Assembly (NCBI RefSeq): GCF_018129965.1
Contig: NZ_JAFCKW010000001.1
Span: 372,001-436,000, forward strand
Length of the DNA stretch: 64,000 nt
DNA from: Bradyrhizobium diazoefficiens
GTDB lineage: Bacteria > Pseudomonadota > Alphaproteobacteria > Rhizobiales > Xanthobacteraceae
Reading direction: 5' to 3'
The notes under the pieces are model-generated. The model had not been told where the DNA came from and searched no databases. It saw nothing but the letters and a program-made list of their open reading frames with translations. Position 1 is the stretch's first letter, and each line of letters starts with the position of its first letter. Positions 32,332-40,483 of the stretch are shown here, piece after piece. A program made the translations under genes and the position numbers.

Positions 32332-33195
32332 ATGTCGTCCGGTTCGTCCACACCGTCTGGATCTGATTCGAAGCGTCAGCGCGTTCTCCCGGTTCCCAAG
32401 GCCGCGGCGACCATGCGGACGTTCGAACCGGATTCGTCCATCGTCTCCGACATCATCCCCTCGCCGAACCATGGCGAGCGCAACAGGGGCCGGCAGCCGG
32501 ACATGATCGTGCTGCACTACACCGGGATGCCCGATGTCGAGGGCGCGCTGGCGCGGCTGTGCACGGCAGGCACCGAAGTGTCGGCGCATTACGTCGTGCT
32601 CGAGGACGGCCGCATCGTGCAATGCGTGCCCGAGGCGAGGCGCGCCTGGCACGCCGGCGTCTCATCCTGGGCCGGCGAGGACGACATCAATTCCTGCTCA
32701 ATCGGCATCGAGATCATCAATCGCGGCCACGACTGGGGCTATCCGGAGTTCCCGCTGCGCCAGATCGCCGCCGTGATCGCGCTGTGCCGCGGCATCATGC
32801 TTCGCCGCAAGGTGCCTGCGCACAGGGTGCTCGGCCATTCCGACGTCGCGCCGGCGCGCAAGAAGGACCCCGGCGAGAAATTTCCGTGGCATTCGCTGGC
32901 CAATTCCGGCGTCGGCCACTGGGTCACGCCCGCGCCCGTCGTGCGCGGCGAGAGCCTGATGCTCGGCACCATCAGCGACGAGGTGCTGAGCCTGCAGCGC
33001 GCGCTCGCCCGATACGGCTATGGCGTGCCGCTGACCGGCAAATACGACGCCGCGACGATGGAAGTCGTCACCGCCTTCCAGCGCCATTTCCGCCCGGCGC
33101 GGCTCGATGGCGTCGCCGATCATTCGACGCTGTCGACATTGCAGGCGCTGCTGGCGAGCCTGCCGGCGGAGACGAAGGTCGCCGCGTCGAAGTGA
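32332..33195 (+). CDS. N-acetylmuramoyl-L-alanine amidase, AmiD-like
   Basis: Zinc amidase that cleaves the MurNAc-L-Ala bond, probably in recycling or remodelling. The amidase_2 domain has MIVLHYTGM (first His ligand), HAGVSSWAGEDDINSCSIGIEI (second His region) and VLGHSDVAPARKKDPGEKF (third His). A peptidoglycan-binding domain (LQRALARYGYGVPLTGKYDAATMEVVTAFQ) follows at about 215-275. No signal peptide is visible, so a cytosolic role as in AmpD is possible. The start is uncertain: TTG 32299, ATG 32332 or ATG 32413. It is divergent from the dcw cluster. Confidence 0.88.
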   Translation: MSSGSSTPSGSDSKRQRVLPVPKAAATMRTFEPDSSIVSDIIPSPNHGERNRGRQPDMIVLHYTGMPDVEGALARLCTAGTEVSAHYVVLEDGRIVQCVPEARRAWHAGVSSWAGEDDINSCSIGIEIINRGHDWGYPEFPLRQIAAVIALCRGIMLRRKVPAHRVLGHSDVAPARKKDPGEKFPWHSLANSGVGHWVTPAPVVRGESLMLGTISDEVLSLQRALARYGYGVPLTGKYDAATMEVVTAFQRHFRPARLDGVADHSTLSTLQALLASLPAETKVAASK

Positions 33196-33220
33196 CGGCA
33201 AGACTGCCGCCACTCTCATG

Positions 33221-33342
33221 TCCCGGACGCGCGCAGCGCGAGCCGGGACCGAGTCGGCAACACGATCCGCGGCAGTCGATGGGCCCCGGCTCTGCAGCGC
33301 AGCGCTGAAGACGCGCTGCGCTGCGTCCGGGGCACGCGAGAC
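33221..33342. repeat. Palindromic repeat between convergent genes
   Basis: This element separates the amidase stop from the sigma-factor stop. It contains CCCGGACGCGCGCAGCGCGAG near the start, a GGGCCCCGGCTCTGCAGCGC core, and GCGCTGCGTCCGGGGCACG at the end, giving inverted ends. It resembles 21730-21840. Confidence 0.55.
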
Positions 33343-34575
33343 CTACTCCAGCTCCCTCATCCGTCGCGCATACAGCCGTCGCAACGGCTCAAGCTGCGTC
33401 GCCTCCGCGGCCGCGATATACGCTTCGCGCGCCTCGTCCTTCCGGCCCAGCCTTCGCAACAGATCCGCACGCACTGCCGGCAGCAGTTCATAGCCCTTCA
33501 GCGCGCCGCGCGCGCTGATCGCATCGACGAGATCGAGGGCGCGGGCGGGTCCGTCGACCATCGAAACGGCGGCGGCGTGGTTGAGCTCGATCACCGGCGA
33601 CGGACCGATGCGCAGCAGCACCTCGTAGAGCCCCGCGATCTGCGGCCAGTCGGTCTGCTGGTAGCTCGGCGCGCGCGCATGCAGCGCGGCGATCGCGGCC
33701 TGCACGACATAGGCTTGCGGCCGGCCGGGCGTGCCAAGCGCATCATCGACCAGACGCAGCCCGTCCTCGATCTGCGCGCGGTCCCAAAGCGTGCGGTCCT
33801 GTTCTTCGAGCAGCACGATGTCGCCGGCCGAATTCGCGCGGCCCGCACGGCGGGCATCGTGCAGCAGCATCAACGCCAGCAGGCCCTTGATGCCGGCGCG
33901 ACCGGGCATCAACCGGTCGAGCAAACGGCCGAGCCGGATCGCCTCGGCCGCGAGATCCGACCGCATCAGATTGGCACCCGAGGTTGCGACATAGCCTTCG
34001 GTGAAGACGAGATAGACCACCGCGAGCACGCCATCGAGCCGGGGTGCCAGCGCGTCACGCTCCGGTACCTCGTAGGGAATGCCGGCAAGCCTGATCTTCT
34101 GCTTGGCGCGAACCAGGCGCTGCGACATCGCCTCCTCGCTGACGAGAAAGGCGCGCGCGACCTGCGCGGTCGAGAGCCCGCAGACGGTGCGCAGCGTCAG
34201 CGCGACCTGAACCTCCGGCGAAAACGCGGGATGGCAGCAGGTGAAGATCAGCCGCAGCATGTCGTCGTCGAGCATCGCCGGCGGCTCGTCGCCGGCTTGG
34301 ACATTCAGCTCGAGTTCATGCACGAGCTGTTGCGCCTTGCCGCGGAAGACAACCTGGCGGCGGACCCGATCGATCGCCTTGTGCCTCGCGACGTTGACCA
34401 GCCAGGCGCGCGGATGATCCGGCAGTTCGCACGCCGTCCAGCGCTCCAGCGCAACGGCAAAGGCGTCCTGCAGCGCGTCCTCGGCGAGATCGAAATCCCC
34501 GACGAGGCGGATCAGCGTAGCCAGCGCCCGCCCCGCCTCGTCGCGGAATATCCTGTCGATCTCGCCCGGATTCAT
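33343..34575 (-). CDS. ECF sigma factor with C-terminal TPR-like extension (ECF42 type)
   Basis: Alternative RNA polymerase sigma factor (410 residues). Sigma region 2 (about 10-75) has LVGDFDLAEDALQDAFAVAL and HPRAWLVNVARHKAIDRVRR. Sigma region 4 (about 110-170) has LTLRTVCGLSTAQVARAFLV. A C-terminal extension of about 240 residues carries EGYVATSGANLMRSDLAAEAIRL and TPR-like helices; this extension defines the ECF42 group. No anti-sigma gene is adjacent. As is typical, its partner gene encodes a DGPF-domain protein, 22 bp upstream, suggesting an operon. Confidence 0.92.
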   Translation of the reverse strand: MNPGEIDRIFRDEAGRALATLIRLVGDFDLAEDALQDAFAVALERWTACELPDHPRAWLVNVARHKAIDRVRRQVVFRGKAQQLVHELELNVQAGDEPPAMLDDDMLRLIFTCCHPAFSPEVQVALTLRTVCGLSTAQVARAFLVSEEAMSQRLVRAKQKIRLAGIPYEVPERDALAPRLDGVLAVVYLVFTEGYVATSGANLMRSDLAAEAIRLGRLLDRLMPGRAGIKGLLALMLLHDARRAGRANSAGDIVLLEEQDRTLWDRAQIEDGLRLVDDALGTPGRPQAYVVQAAIAALHARAPSYQQTDWPQIAGLYEVLLRIGPSPVIELNHAAAVSMVDGPARALDLVDAISARGALKGYELLPAVRADLLRRLGRKDEAREAYIAAAEATQLEPLRRLYARRMRELE

Positions 34576-34597
34576 GGGTCGCTATGCGGTTCAGCCG

Positions 34598-34951
34598 TTA
34601 CTTGTCGTAGACCCAGATCGGCCGCACCTCGATCGACCCGATGCGTGCACCCGGAATGCGCGCGGCAATCTCGATCGCCGCATTGAGATCCTTGGCCTCG
34701 ACGAGATAGTAGCCACCGAGTTGCTCGCGCGTCTCCGCGAACGGGCCGTCGGTCGTCAGCGTCTTGCCGTCGCGAACCCGCACCGTCGTTGCTGTCGTGG
34801 TCGGCTGCAAACGGTCGCCGGCCTTGAAATTGCCGCTCTGGACGATGCCTTGGGTGAAGGTCTGGTATTCGGCCAGCATCTTCTGGCCGGTCGCCGGGTC
34901 CATCTTCGCGTACTCGACCTCGTTCTGGTAGATCATCAGCAGATATTGCAT
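34598..34951 (-). CDS. DGPF/YCII-related domain protein
   Basis: A 117-residue cytoplasmic protein of the YCII-related family, with MQYLLMIYQNE at the start and the DGPF motif in TTDGPFAETREQLGGYYLVE. The start at 34951 has a GGGAG ribosome site; the frame upstream is not conserved-looking. Genes of this family commonly accompany ECF42 sigma factors, as here. The molecular activity is unknown; YCII relatives resemble dehalogenase-type or muconolactone-isomerase folds. Confidence 0.9.
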   Translation of the reverse strand: MQYLLMIYQNEVEYAKMDPATGQKMLAEYQTFTQGIVQSGNFKAGDRLQPTTTATTVRVRDGKTLTTDGPFAETREQLGGYYLVEAKDLNAAIEIAARIPGARIGSIEVRPIWVYDK

Positions 34952-35063
34952 CGCGTGCTCCCGTTGTTCGGCTGTATCGCCGACACCCAGTCGAACGAGT
35001 CCGCCTCCAAACGACATCTTCAGGATAAATTATTGTGGGCAAAGCGCGCGCGATGATCTTCGC

Positions 35064-35098
35064 TTGACGAAACCGTCACAAATGCCCATGCGTTGACC
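35064..35098 (+). promoter_or_regulatory. Likely rnpB promoter
   Basis: TTGACG at 35064-35069, preceded by C, matches the rhizobial -35 consensus CTTGAC and lies about 35 nt before the RNA start. The -10 region at the right spacing (around 35086-35092) is a poor match. Confidence 0.4.
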
Positions 35099-35515
35099 GT
35101 CAGTCGGCCGGACGGCTGCTCCGGCAACGGTCGAAAGACCGCCGGGGAGGAAAGTCCGGGCTCCCTTGACATACGGTGCCGGATAACGTCCGGCGGGGGC
35201 GACCCCAGGGAAAGTGCCACAGAGAACGAACCGCTCCCTCCTCGGAGGAAGTAAGGGTGAAAAGGTGCGGTAAGAGCGCACCGCGGCTCCGGCAACGGAA
35301 CCGGCATGGTAAACCCCACCGGGAGCAAAACCGAATAGGGACGGCAAATGCGGGCCGATCGCGCAAGCGATAACGCCGCGGGGCGATGTCAGGCCCGCCG
35401 TCCGGGTAGGTTGCTCGAGGCCATGTGCAAACATGGTCCCAGAGGAATGGCCGTCACGTATCGTGCGCGCAAGCGCGCGGTGCCTTACAGAACCCGGCTT
35501 ACAGGCCGGCTGATA
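35099..35515 (+). ncRNA. rnpB: RNase P RNA, bacterial type A
   Basis: Catalytic RNA that matures tRNA 5' ends. The conserved P3-P4 segment GAGGAAAGTCCGGGCTCC lies at about 35147-35165. The 3' part has the expected ACAGAACCCGGCTTACAGGC block. P1 can be formed between TCAGTCGGCC (35100-35109) and GGCCGGCTGA (35504-35513), with one G-U pair. The AGAGGAATGGCCGTCACG block of alphaproteobacterial RNase P is also visible near 35441. Exact ends are set from P1 and may be off by a few nucleotides. Confidence 0.95.
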
Positions 35516-35524
35516 TCTTGCAAC

Positions 35525-35557
35525 GAGGGGTTCGATGCCGACAGCATCGGACCCCTC
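35525..35557 (+). terminator. rnpB terminator hairpin
   Basis: GAGGGGTTCGATGC (35525-35538) pairs with GCATCGGACCCCTC (35544-35557) in a 14-bp stem with one G-U pair and a 5-nt loop, ten bases after the RNase P RNA. ACCATTTTG follows, so the T-tract is short. Confidence 0.7.
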
Positions 35558-35569
35558 ACCATTTTGAGG

Positions 35570-35673
35570 GTGTCATTCCGGGGCGTGCGCAGCACGAGCC
35601 CGGAATCCATCGCGCGGCACAGTTAGAGAGGAATGGATTCCGGGCTCTCGCTTCGCGATCCCTGGAATGACGG
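35570..35673. repeat. Dispersed palindromic repeat, family 2
   Basis: Begins GTGTCATTCCGGGGCGTGCG and ends CTTCGCGATCCCTGGAATGA, with GAGCCCGGAATCCAT and ATGGATTCCGGGCTC as inner inverted arms. It resembles 17165-17292. It lies between rnpB and the DUF983 gene. Confidence 0.7.
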
Positions 35674-35679
35674 CGAGGA

Positions 35680-36114
35680 TCAGGCCGCGCGGCTGTCCGC
35701 CTGCACGAAGACTGGTGCAAGCCGATCAGCGTCGCGACGCAGCTTGCCCGCCTCGAAGCCGTGCATGCCGATCTGCCATTGCAGGCCGACGATGGCGCCC
35801 TTGGTCGGTTGCAACAGCGCGAGCGAGGCAAACAGCGTCAGCGGCAGCCAAACCGCCAGTTGCAGCCAGATCGCCGGCGCATAGGCCGTCTCGACCGCGA
35901 GGATCGCCGGCACCACGAGATGGCCAACCACGACCATCACGAGATAGGCCGGGAAGTCATCGGCACGCTGATGAAACAGCTCTTCTCCGCAATGGTCGCA
36001 GGAATCGGCCACCTTGAGGAAATGGCCGAACATGTGTCCCTTGCCGCAGTTCGGGCACTTGCCCAGAAAACCGCGCCACATCGCCTTCGACAGAGAGACC
36101 GAACCGGTTGCCAT
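35680..36114 (-). CDS. DUF983 membrane protein with zinc-finger motif
   Basis: A 144-residue protein of the DUF983 family. The N-terminal half holds a four-Cys cluster, CPNCGKGHMF then CDHCGEELFHQRADDFPAY. Two membrane segments follow (about 53-75 and 80-101). The start at 36114 (MATGSVSLSKAMWRGF) has a GAGGT ribosome site; an ATG at 36144 would add ten residues. It is divergent from the MocR-type regulator, whose direct-repeat operator lies in the shared upstream region. The function is unknown. Confidence 0.88.
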   Translation of the reverse strand: MATGSVSLSKAMWRGFLGKCPNCGKGHMFGHFLKVADSCDHCGEELFHQRADDFPAYLVMVVVGHLVVPAILAVETAYAPAIWLQLAVWLPLTLFASLALLQPTKGAIVGLQWQIGMHGFEAGKLRRDADRLAPVFVQADSRAA

Positions 36115-36138
36115 GACAGCACCTCTTCCTTTCCGCTG

Positions 36139-36168
36139 ATCCATACAATAATATCCTGTATCCATACA
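36139..36168. promoter_or_regulatory. Direct-repeat operator between DUF983 and MocR genes
   Basis: ATCCATACA occurs at 36139-36147 and again at 36160-36168, i.e. 21 bp apart, two helical turns. MocR/PdxR regulators bind direct repeats of about this size in their own divergent promoters. It lies just upstream of the regulator start, so autoregulation and control of the DUF983 gene are plausible. Confidence 0.6.
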
Positions 36169-36178
36169 TTCAAAGGAT

Positions 36179-37564
36179 ATGGGCCTGAATTGCATGGATT
36201 GGACCCCTACAATCTCGGAGCTGAACGGGCCGCGCTACCAGCGCATCGTCGAGGCCATGGAGGCCGACATCGCGTCCGGCCGGCTGGTGCGCGGCCAGCA
36301 ACTGCCGACGCAGCGCGCGCTGGCAAAGTTGCTCGGCATCGACCTGACCACGGTGACCCGCGCCTACACCGAGGCGCGCCGCCGCGGCATTCTGGAGGCC
36401 CGCGTCGGACAGGGCTCGTTCGTGTCGGAGACCAGCGCGCGGCGTGCGGTCGACCTGCCGCATCCCGTCGCGATCGACCTCTCGATGAATGTGCCGCCGC
36501 ATCCGCTGGACGCGCAGCTCGACGAACGCATCATGGCGGGGATCGAAGCCATGCGCGCGCAATCGGGTTTGACGGCGCATCTCAACTACCAGCCGCCCGG
36601 CGGCAGCTTGCATGAGCGCGAGGTCGCAGCGAAGTGGCTGCGCGCGCGCGTGCCACACGCACATGCCGACAGGCTCGTGATCTTTCCCGGCACGCAGACG
36701 ATCCTGTTCAATGTGCTCGCTGATCTTGCCCGGCCCGGCGACGTCGTGCTGACGGAAGCGTTGACCTTCCCCGGCATCAAGGCCGCCGCGGCGCGGCTCG
36801 GCGTCAAGCTGGTCGGCGTCGCGATGGACGACGGCGGCATCCTGCCCGATGCCCTGGCGAAGGCTTGCCGCACACACAGCCCGAACGCCGTCTATCTCGT
36901 TCCGACGCTGCACAATCCGACCACCACGACGCTGTCCGCCGAACGGCGCGGTGCCATCGCAAAAATCATCCGCGATGCCGATACGTGTCTGATCGAGGAC
37001 GACGCCTACGGCCTGCTCGATCGCGCGGCCTCGCCGATCGCCAACCTCGTTCCCGAGCGGACATATCTTGCAACAACGCTGTCGAAATGCATCGCGCCGG
37101 CGCTGCGGGTTGCCTATCTCTTGACGCCCGATCACGCCGCGCAGCAGCAGATGCGCAGCTTTTTGCAGGCAACCGTCCAGATGCCGGCGCCGCTGATGGT
37201 CGCGCTGGTGACGCATTGGATCGAGACCGGCATCGCCGATCGCATCATCACCGCCATTCGGAGCGAGGCGATCGGCCGCCAGCAGCTCGCGCAGCGCGCC
37301 CTGAAGGGCTTTCAGTTCACGGCCAGGCCTGCCGCCCATCATCTGTGGCTGCGGCTGCCGGAAGATCGCCCCGACATCGCGGCGCATCTGCTGCGGAATG
37401 GACTTGCCGTCGTCGCCGGCGATGCGTTCACGGTGGACGGGACACCGCCGCATGCAGCGCGCGTCTCGCTCGGCGCCGCGCGCAACAGGGCGGAATTGAC
37501 CGAAGCGCTGCGCATCCTCGCCGGCGCGCTGCACAAGCCCGCCGACATCAGGCAGATCGTCTAG
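36179..37564 (+). CDS. MocR-type transcription regulator (GntR HTH plus aminotransferase domain)
   Basis: A 461-residue regulator. The N-terminal winged helix (about 15-80) has RYQRIVEAMEADIASGRLVRG and LPTQRALAKLLGIDLTTVTRAY. A linker leads to an aminotransferase class I/II domain (about 110-450) with the PLP contacts NPTTTTLS, IEDDAYGLLD and TTLSKCIAPALRVAY, where Lys in LSKC would bind PLP. The ligand is unknown. It may control the divergent DUF983 gene through the direct repeat upstream. Confidence 0.93.
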   Translation: MGLNCMDWTPTISELNGPRYQRIVEAMEADIASGRLVRGQQLPTQRALAKLLGIDLTTVTRAYTEARRRGILEARVGQGSFVSETSARRAVDLPHPVAIDLSMNVPPHPLDAQLDERIMAGIEAMRAQSGLTAHLNYQPPGGSLHEREVAAKWLRARVPHAHADRLVIFPGTQTILFNVLADLARPGDVVLTEALTFPGIKAAAARLGVKLVGVAMDDGGILPDALAKACRTHSPNAVYLVPTLHNPTTTTLSAERRGAIAKIIRDADTCLIEDDAYGLLDRAASPIANLVPERTYLATTLSKCIAPALRVAYLLTPDHAAQQQMRSFLQATVQMPAPLMVALVTHWIETGIADRIITAIRSEAIGRQQLAQRALKGFQFTARPAAHHLWLRLPEDRPDIAAHLLRNGLAVVAGDAFTVDGTPPHAARVSLGAARNRAELTEALRILAGALHKPADIRQIV

Positions 37565-37672
37565 AGCATCATCGGTTCTGATTGAAGCAGAACCGAAACT
37601 CTCAATTCTCGTTTTGACGCGTTTTCTTCACGCGAATCGGCATCCACTTCGCTCGACAACGCTCTGGATCAC
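37564..37672. repeat. Dispersed rhizobial palindromic repeat
   Basis: Starts AGAGCATCATCGGTTCTGAT and ends GCTCGACAACGCTCTGGA. It contains the hairpin GGTTCTG...CAGAACC and the stretch GTTTTGACGCGTTTTCTTCAC. It has the look of a repeat widely scattered in Bradyrhizobium and relatives (from memory). Frames through it (such as 37602-37799 minus) are repeat translations, not genes. Confidence 0.65.
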
Positions 37673-37926
37673 TGGTGATGGCGGCGATGGCGGAGGCGAA
37701 CAACCGGCGTTGGGCCTGACGGGTAGGCCGCATAGGCCTCGCTGGGCACCACCGTCTCGCTACGCGCCGCGCGTCCCGCAGGCGTGAGCTGGCCGCCATT
37801 CAGCACATCGCGGTCGGGATGGGCCGCCTGATAGGCCGCGGGCTCGGAAAACTGCGCCTGCGCCAGCGTCGGCATCAACGCCGCCGATAACAGGGCGGCC
37901 GCGACGGCCTTGTTCGCGCGAGTCAT
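37669..37926 (-). CDS. Small exported hypothetical protein
   Basis: An 85-residue protein. A signal peptide is clear: basic MTRANK, hydrophobic AVAAALLSAALMPTL and the cleavage motif AQAQF. The mature part is short, with AAYQAAHPDRDVLNGGQLTPAGRA, and ends His/Arg-rich (RLRHRRHHQ), which could bind metal or nucleic acid. The ATG at 37926 is chosen because GGAG lies 8 nt upstream; the ATG at 37932 is too close to it. I do not recognise a function. Confidence 0.7.
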   Translation of the reverse strand: MTRANKAVAAALLSAALMPTLAQAQFSEPAAYQAAHPDRDVLNGGQLTPAGRAARSETVVPSEAYAAYPSGPTPVVRLRHRRHHQ

Positions 37927-38164
37927 GATCATGCTCCATCATCTGGTTCGGGGCAGTCCAATCGGCGCACGATCGCGTCGGGTGGGCCCCGGTTTGAAGT
38001 ACGACCATCATGTAGGCCCGTCTTCCGCGATCGCCCATCATCGCGCCGCAGCCGGGGATCACGCTTGCGTGCGGTTTTGAGATTGACCTTCATGGCTGCG
38101 GCCGTGCTATGCGGGCAGCGGCGATCAACAATTCGGGATCGCCCATTGCGACAAGGACGATCGG

Positions 38165-38908
38165 TTGGAAACGTTCACTTACGCGCTGCTGCTGTTTGGC
38201 GCATTGGCCGGCGGCTTCGTCTCGGGCTTGGCCGGCTTCGGCACCGCGCTGATGGCGCTCGGCATCTGGCTCTACGTCCTGCCGCCATCGCTTGCGGTAC
38301 CGCTGGTCTTGATCTGCTCGGTCATCGCGCAGACCTCGACGCTGCCGTCGATGTGGAAGAGTTTCGATCTCTCGCTGGTGTGGCCGTTCCTGATCGGAGG
38401 ACTGATCGGCGTTCCCTTGGGGACCATGATGGTCGCCTCCGCCGATCCAAAGGTGTTCAAGCTGAGCGTCGGCGTACTGCTGCTGATCTTCCCGAGCGCG
38501 CTGTTCCTGAACAAGAAGCCGCTCGCCGTCAAATTCGGCGGCCGGATCGCGGATGGTGCGATCGGCTTTGCCGGCGGCATTCTCGGCGGCCTTGCCGGAC
38601 TGTCGGGGCCGCTGCCGATCCTCTGGGCCAACATCCGTGTCTGGAACAAGCATGAGCGGCGCGGCATCTTCCAGCTCTTCAATTTCACGGTGCTGGCCAC
38701 CGCGCTGATCGTGCAGACGGCATCGGGCCTCGTCGCATTCAAGGTGGTCTGGCTCGCGCTGGTCGCCTTTCCGGGCACGCTGCTCGGCGCATGGGCCGGC
38801 GCGCGGGTCTACCACGCGCTGAGCGACAAGCATTTTGGCGACGTCGTGCTCGGCCTGTTGTTCCTGTCGGGCGTCGGCCTGGTCTGGAATAGCTTCACGG
38901 CCCATTGA
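38165..38908 (+). CDS. TauE/SafE family sulfite/anion permease
   Basis: Inner-membrane protein of 247 residues with about eight membrane segments. The first repeat reads FGALAGGFVSGLAGFGTALMAL, and the second repeat has GAIGFAGGILGGLAGLSGPLPIL, the paired glycine-rich motifs of TauE/SafE carriers. The likely start is a TTG with AAGGA 8-12 nt upstream. Family members export sulfite, sulfoacetate or related anions, but the substrate here is not known. It stands alone. Confidence 0.88.
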   Translation: METFTYALLLFGALAGGFVSGLAGFGTALMALGIWLYVLPPSLAVPLVLICSVIAQTSTLPSMWKSFDLSLVWPFLIGGLIGVPLGTMMVASADPKVFKLSVGVLLLIFPSALFLNKKPLAVKFGGRIADGAIGFAGGILGGLAGLSGPLPILWANIRVWNKHERRGIFQLFNFTVLATALIVQTASGLVAFKVVWLALVAFPGTLLGAWAGARVYHALSDKHFGDVVLGLLFLSGVGLVWNSFTAH

Positions 38909-38982
38909 CCGGTGTTCACCGACATGGCCGCATCCTCCGATCGGAGGATGCGGCATGCCGGAAACATTCCTATTGATCCGCT

Positions 38983-39351
38983 TCAGAAGCTGAGTGTGGC
39001 GGCGCCGCCCTTGATCAGCTCGTGCATCGCGCTCGCACCGGAGATGACAACGCCATCCAGCAGGTCCTCCTGCGCGTAACCGCGGCTCTTGACGCAGGGC
39101 GTGCAGGCCCAGAGCTTGCCGCCCCGGTTCATGAAATCGCGCAGCATGGCGGCGAGGCCATCGAGCGGCTTGACCTGCGTGAGATCGGCGGCGCCGTGCC
39201 GCACGATGTCGACGCCGGCGCTGGAAAGAAAGATCGAGACCTTCAGGCCGGCCGTCATCCCGCCAAGCGCGATGGTCACGCCAACGGACGACAATTCGTG
39301 GTCGATGCCATGCGTAATGACGACGACCAGATCACGTGGCTCGGTATTCAA
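38983..39351 (-). CDS. DsrE family protein
   Basis: A 122-residue cytoplasmic protein with the DsrE/DsrF-like fold: the first strand DLVVVITHGIDHE, the glycine-rich TIALGGMTAGLKVSIFLSSAGVDIVR and a single candidate active Cys pair in GGKLWACTPCVKSRGY. Relatives move sulfur between persulfide carriers. It is divergent from an AraC-type regulator (61 bp gap), suggesting regulation by it. Confidence 0.85.
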   Translation of the reverse strand: MNTEPRDLVVVITHGIDHELSSVGVTIALGGMTAGLKVSIFLSSAGVDIVRHGAADLTQVKPLDGLAAMLRDFMNRGGKLWACTPCVKSRGYAQEDLLDGVVISGASAMHELIKGGAATLSF

Positions 39352-39412
39352 TTTGTTACCTCTTCAATCGTTTTGTGAGTTTCAATCCTAGTTACCCGAG
39401 GACCGGCCGACC

Positions 39413-40483
39413 ATGACCAGGACCCCGCAAGTCTTGACCGAAACGCCGTCTGATCTTTTGTCCGAGGTGTTGGGCAGCATGCATGTTGCCGGCACCGTGC
39501 TCCTGCGCGCCGAATTTCGCGAGCCCTGGGCGGTGACGACGCCGGAAGCGTGCCAGCTTGCCCGGCTGCTGCCACTGCGCACCGAGCGGATCATCCCTTT
39601 CCACATCATCGCATCAGGCAGCTGCTGGATGGAGCTGGACGGGCACGCACCGGTGCAGTTGAACGAGGGCGACGTCGTCGTGCTTCCCTATGGCGACAGT
39701 CATCGGCTCCGCGGACGCGAGCCGATCGTGCCCATGCAGGTCGGCGGCCTGTTGCCGCGCCCGCCCTGGACGGACGTCGTCATCCTCGAGCATGGCGGCA
39801 TAGGTCCCGTCACGCGGATCATCTGCGGATTTCTTCAGTGCGACGAATTGCTGTTTCACCCCGTGCTGCGTCATTTGCCCGTGGTGCTGCACGTCAGTCC
39901 GCAAGGCCCCGCCGACGAATGGCTGGCCAGCACGATCCGCCACACTGCGGCGGAAGCGAGCACGCCGCGGCCTGGGTCGCGCAGCCTGCTGGATCGTCTG
40001 GCGGAGGTGATGTTCGTCGAGATCCTGCGCAAGCACATGCAGGGACTGCCGGCGAGCGAACTCGGATGGTTCGCCGCCATCAACGACCAGGTCGCCGGCG
40101 CTGGCCTCAGGCACCTGCATGCCATGCCGTTCCACGACTGGACGGTCGAAGACCTGGCCCGCCGCATCGGGGTGTCGCGCACCGTGCTGGCCGAACGTTT
40201 CAAGCAGTTTCTCGATCAGCCGCCGATGCAGTATCTCGTTCACTGGCGCCTGCGGCTGGCCGCGCACGCGCTGACGTCAGGTGCGACGCCGATCAAGTCG
40301 ATCGCCTGCCAGAGCGGCTACGAATCCGAGGCGGCCTTCAGCAGGGCCTTCAAGCGTCACTTCGGCGTGCCGCCGGGAGTCTGGCGCAGACGCTCGTCTT
40401 CGCGCCCGTCCATCGCCGGGAACGCCCCGCCGCGCTTTGCGTTGAGCGCCATACCGCCGGCGACGCCGACGCCGAGCACATAG
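39413..40483 (+). CDS. AraC family regulator with N-terminal cupin
   Basis: A 356-residue regulator. The N-terminal cupin_6 sensor (about 10-200) has the phrases HIIASGSCWMELDG, GDVVVLPYGDSHRL and GPVTRIICGFLQCDE. The C-terminal double HTH (about 230-325) has WTVEDLARRIGVSRTVLAERF and IKSIACQSGYESEAAFSRAFKRHFG. The last 25 residues are disordered-looking and overlap the convergent O-antigen ligase gene by 127 bp. It likely regulates the divergent DsrE gene. Confidence 0.92.
   Translation: MTRTPQVLTETPSDLLSEVLGSMHVAGTVLLRAEFREPWAVTTPEACQLARLLPLRTERIIPFHIIASGSCWMELDGHAPVQLNEGDVVVLPYGDSHRLRGREPIVPMQVGGLLPRPPWTDVVILEHGGIGPVTRIICGFLQCDELLFHPVLRHLPVVLHVSPQGPADEWLASTIRHTAAEASTPRPGSRSLLDRLAEVMFVEILRKHMQGLPASELGWFAAINDQVAGAGLRHLHAMPFHDWTVEDLARRIGVSRTVLAERFKQFLDQPPMQYLVHWRLRLAAHALTSGATPIKSIACQSGYESEAAFSRAFKRHFGVPPGVWRRRSSSRPSIAGNAPPRFALSAIPPATPTPST

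Noticed and set aside
37602-37799. 65-aa minus frame ending KKTRQNEN
   Set aside because: Translation of a dispersed repeat overlapping the exported small protein gene.
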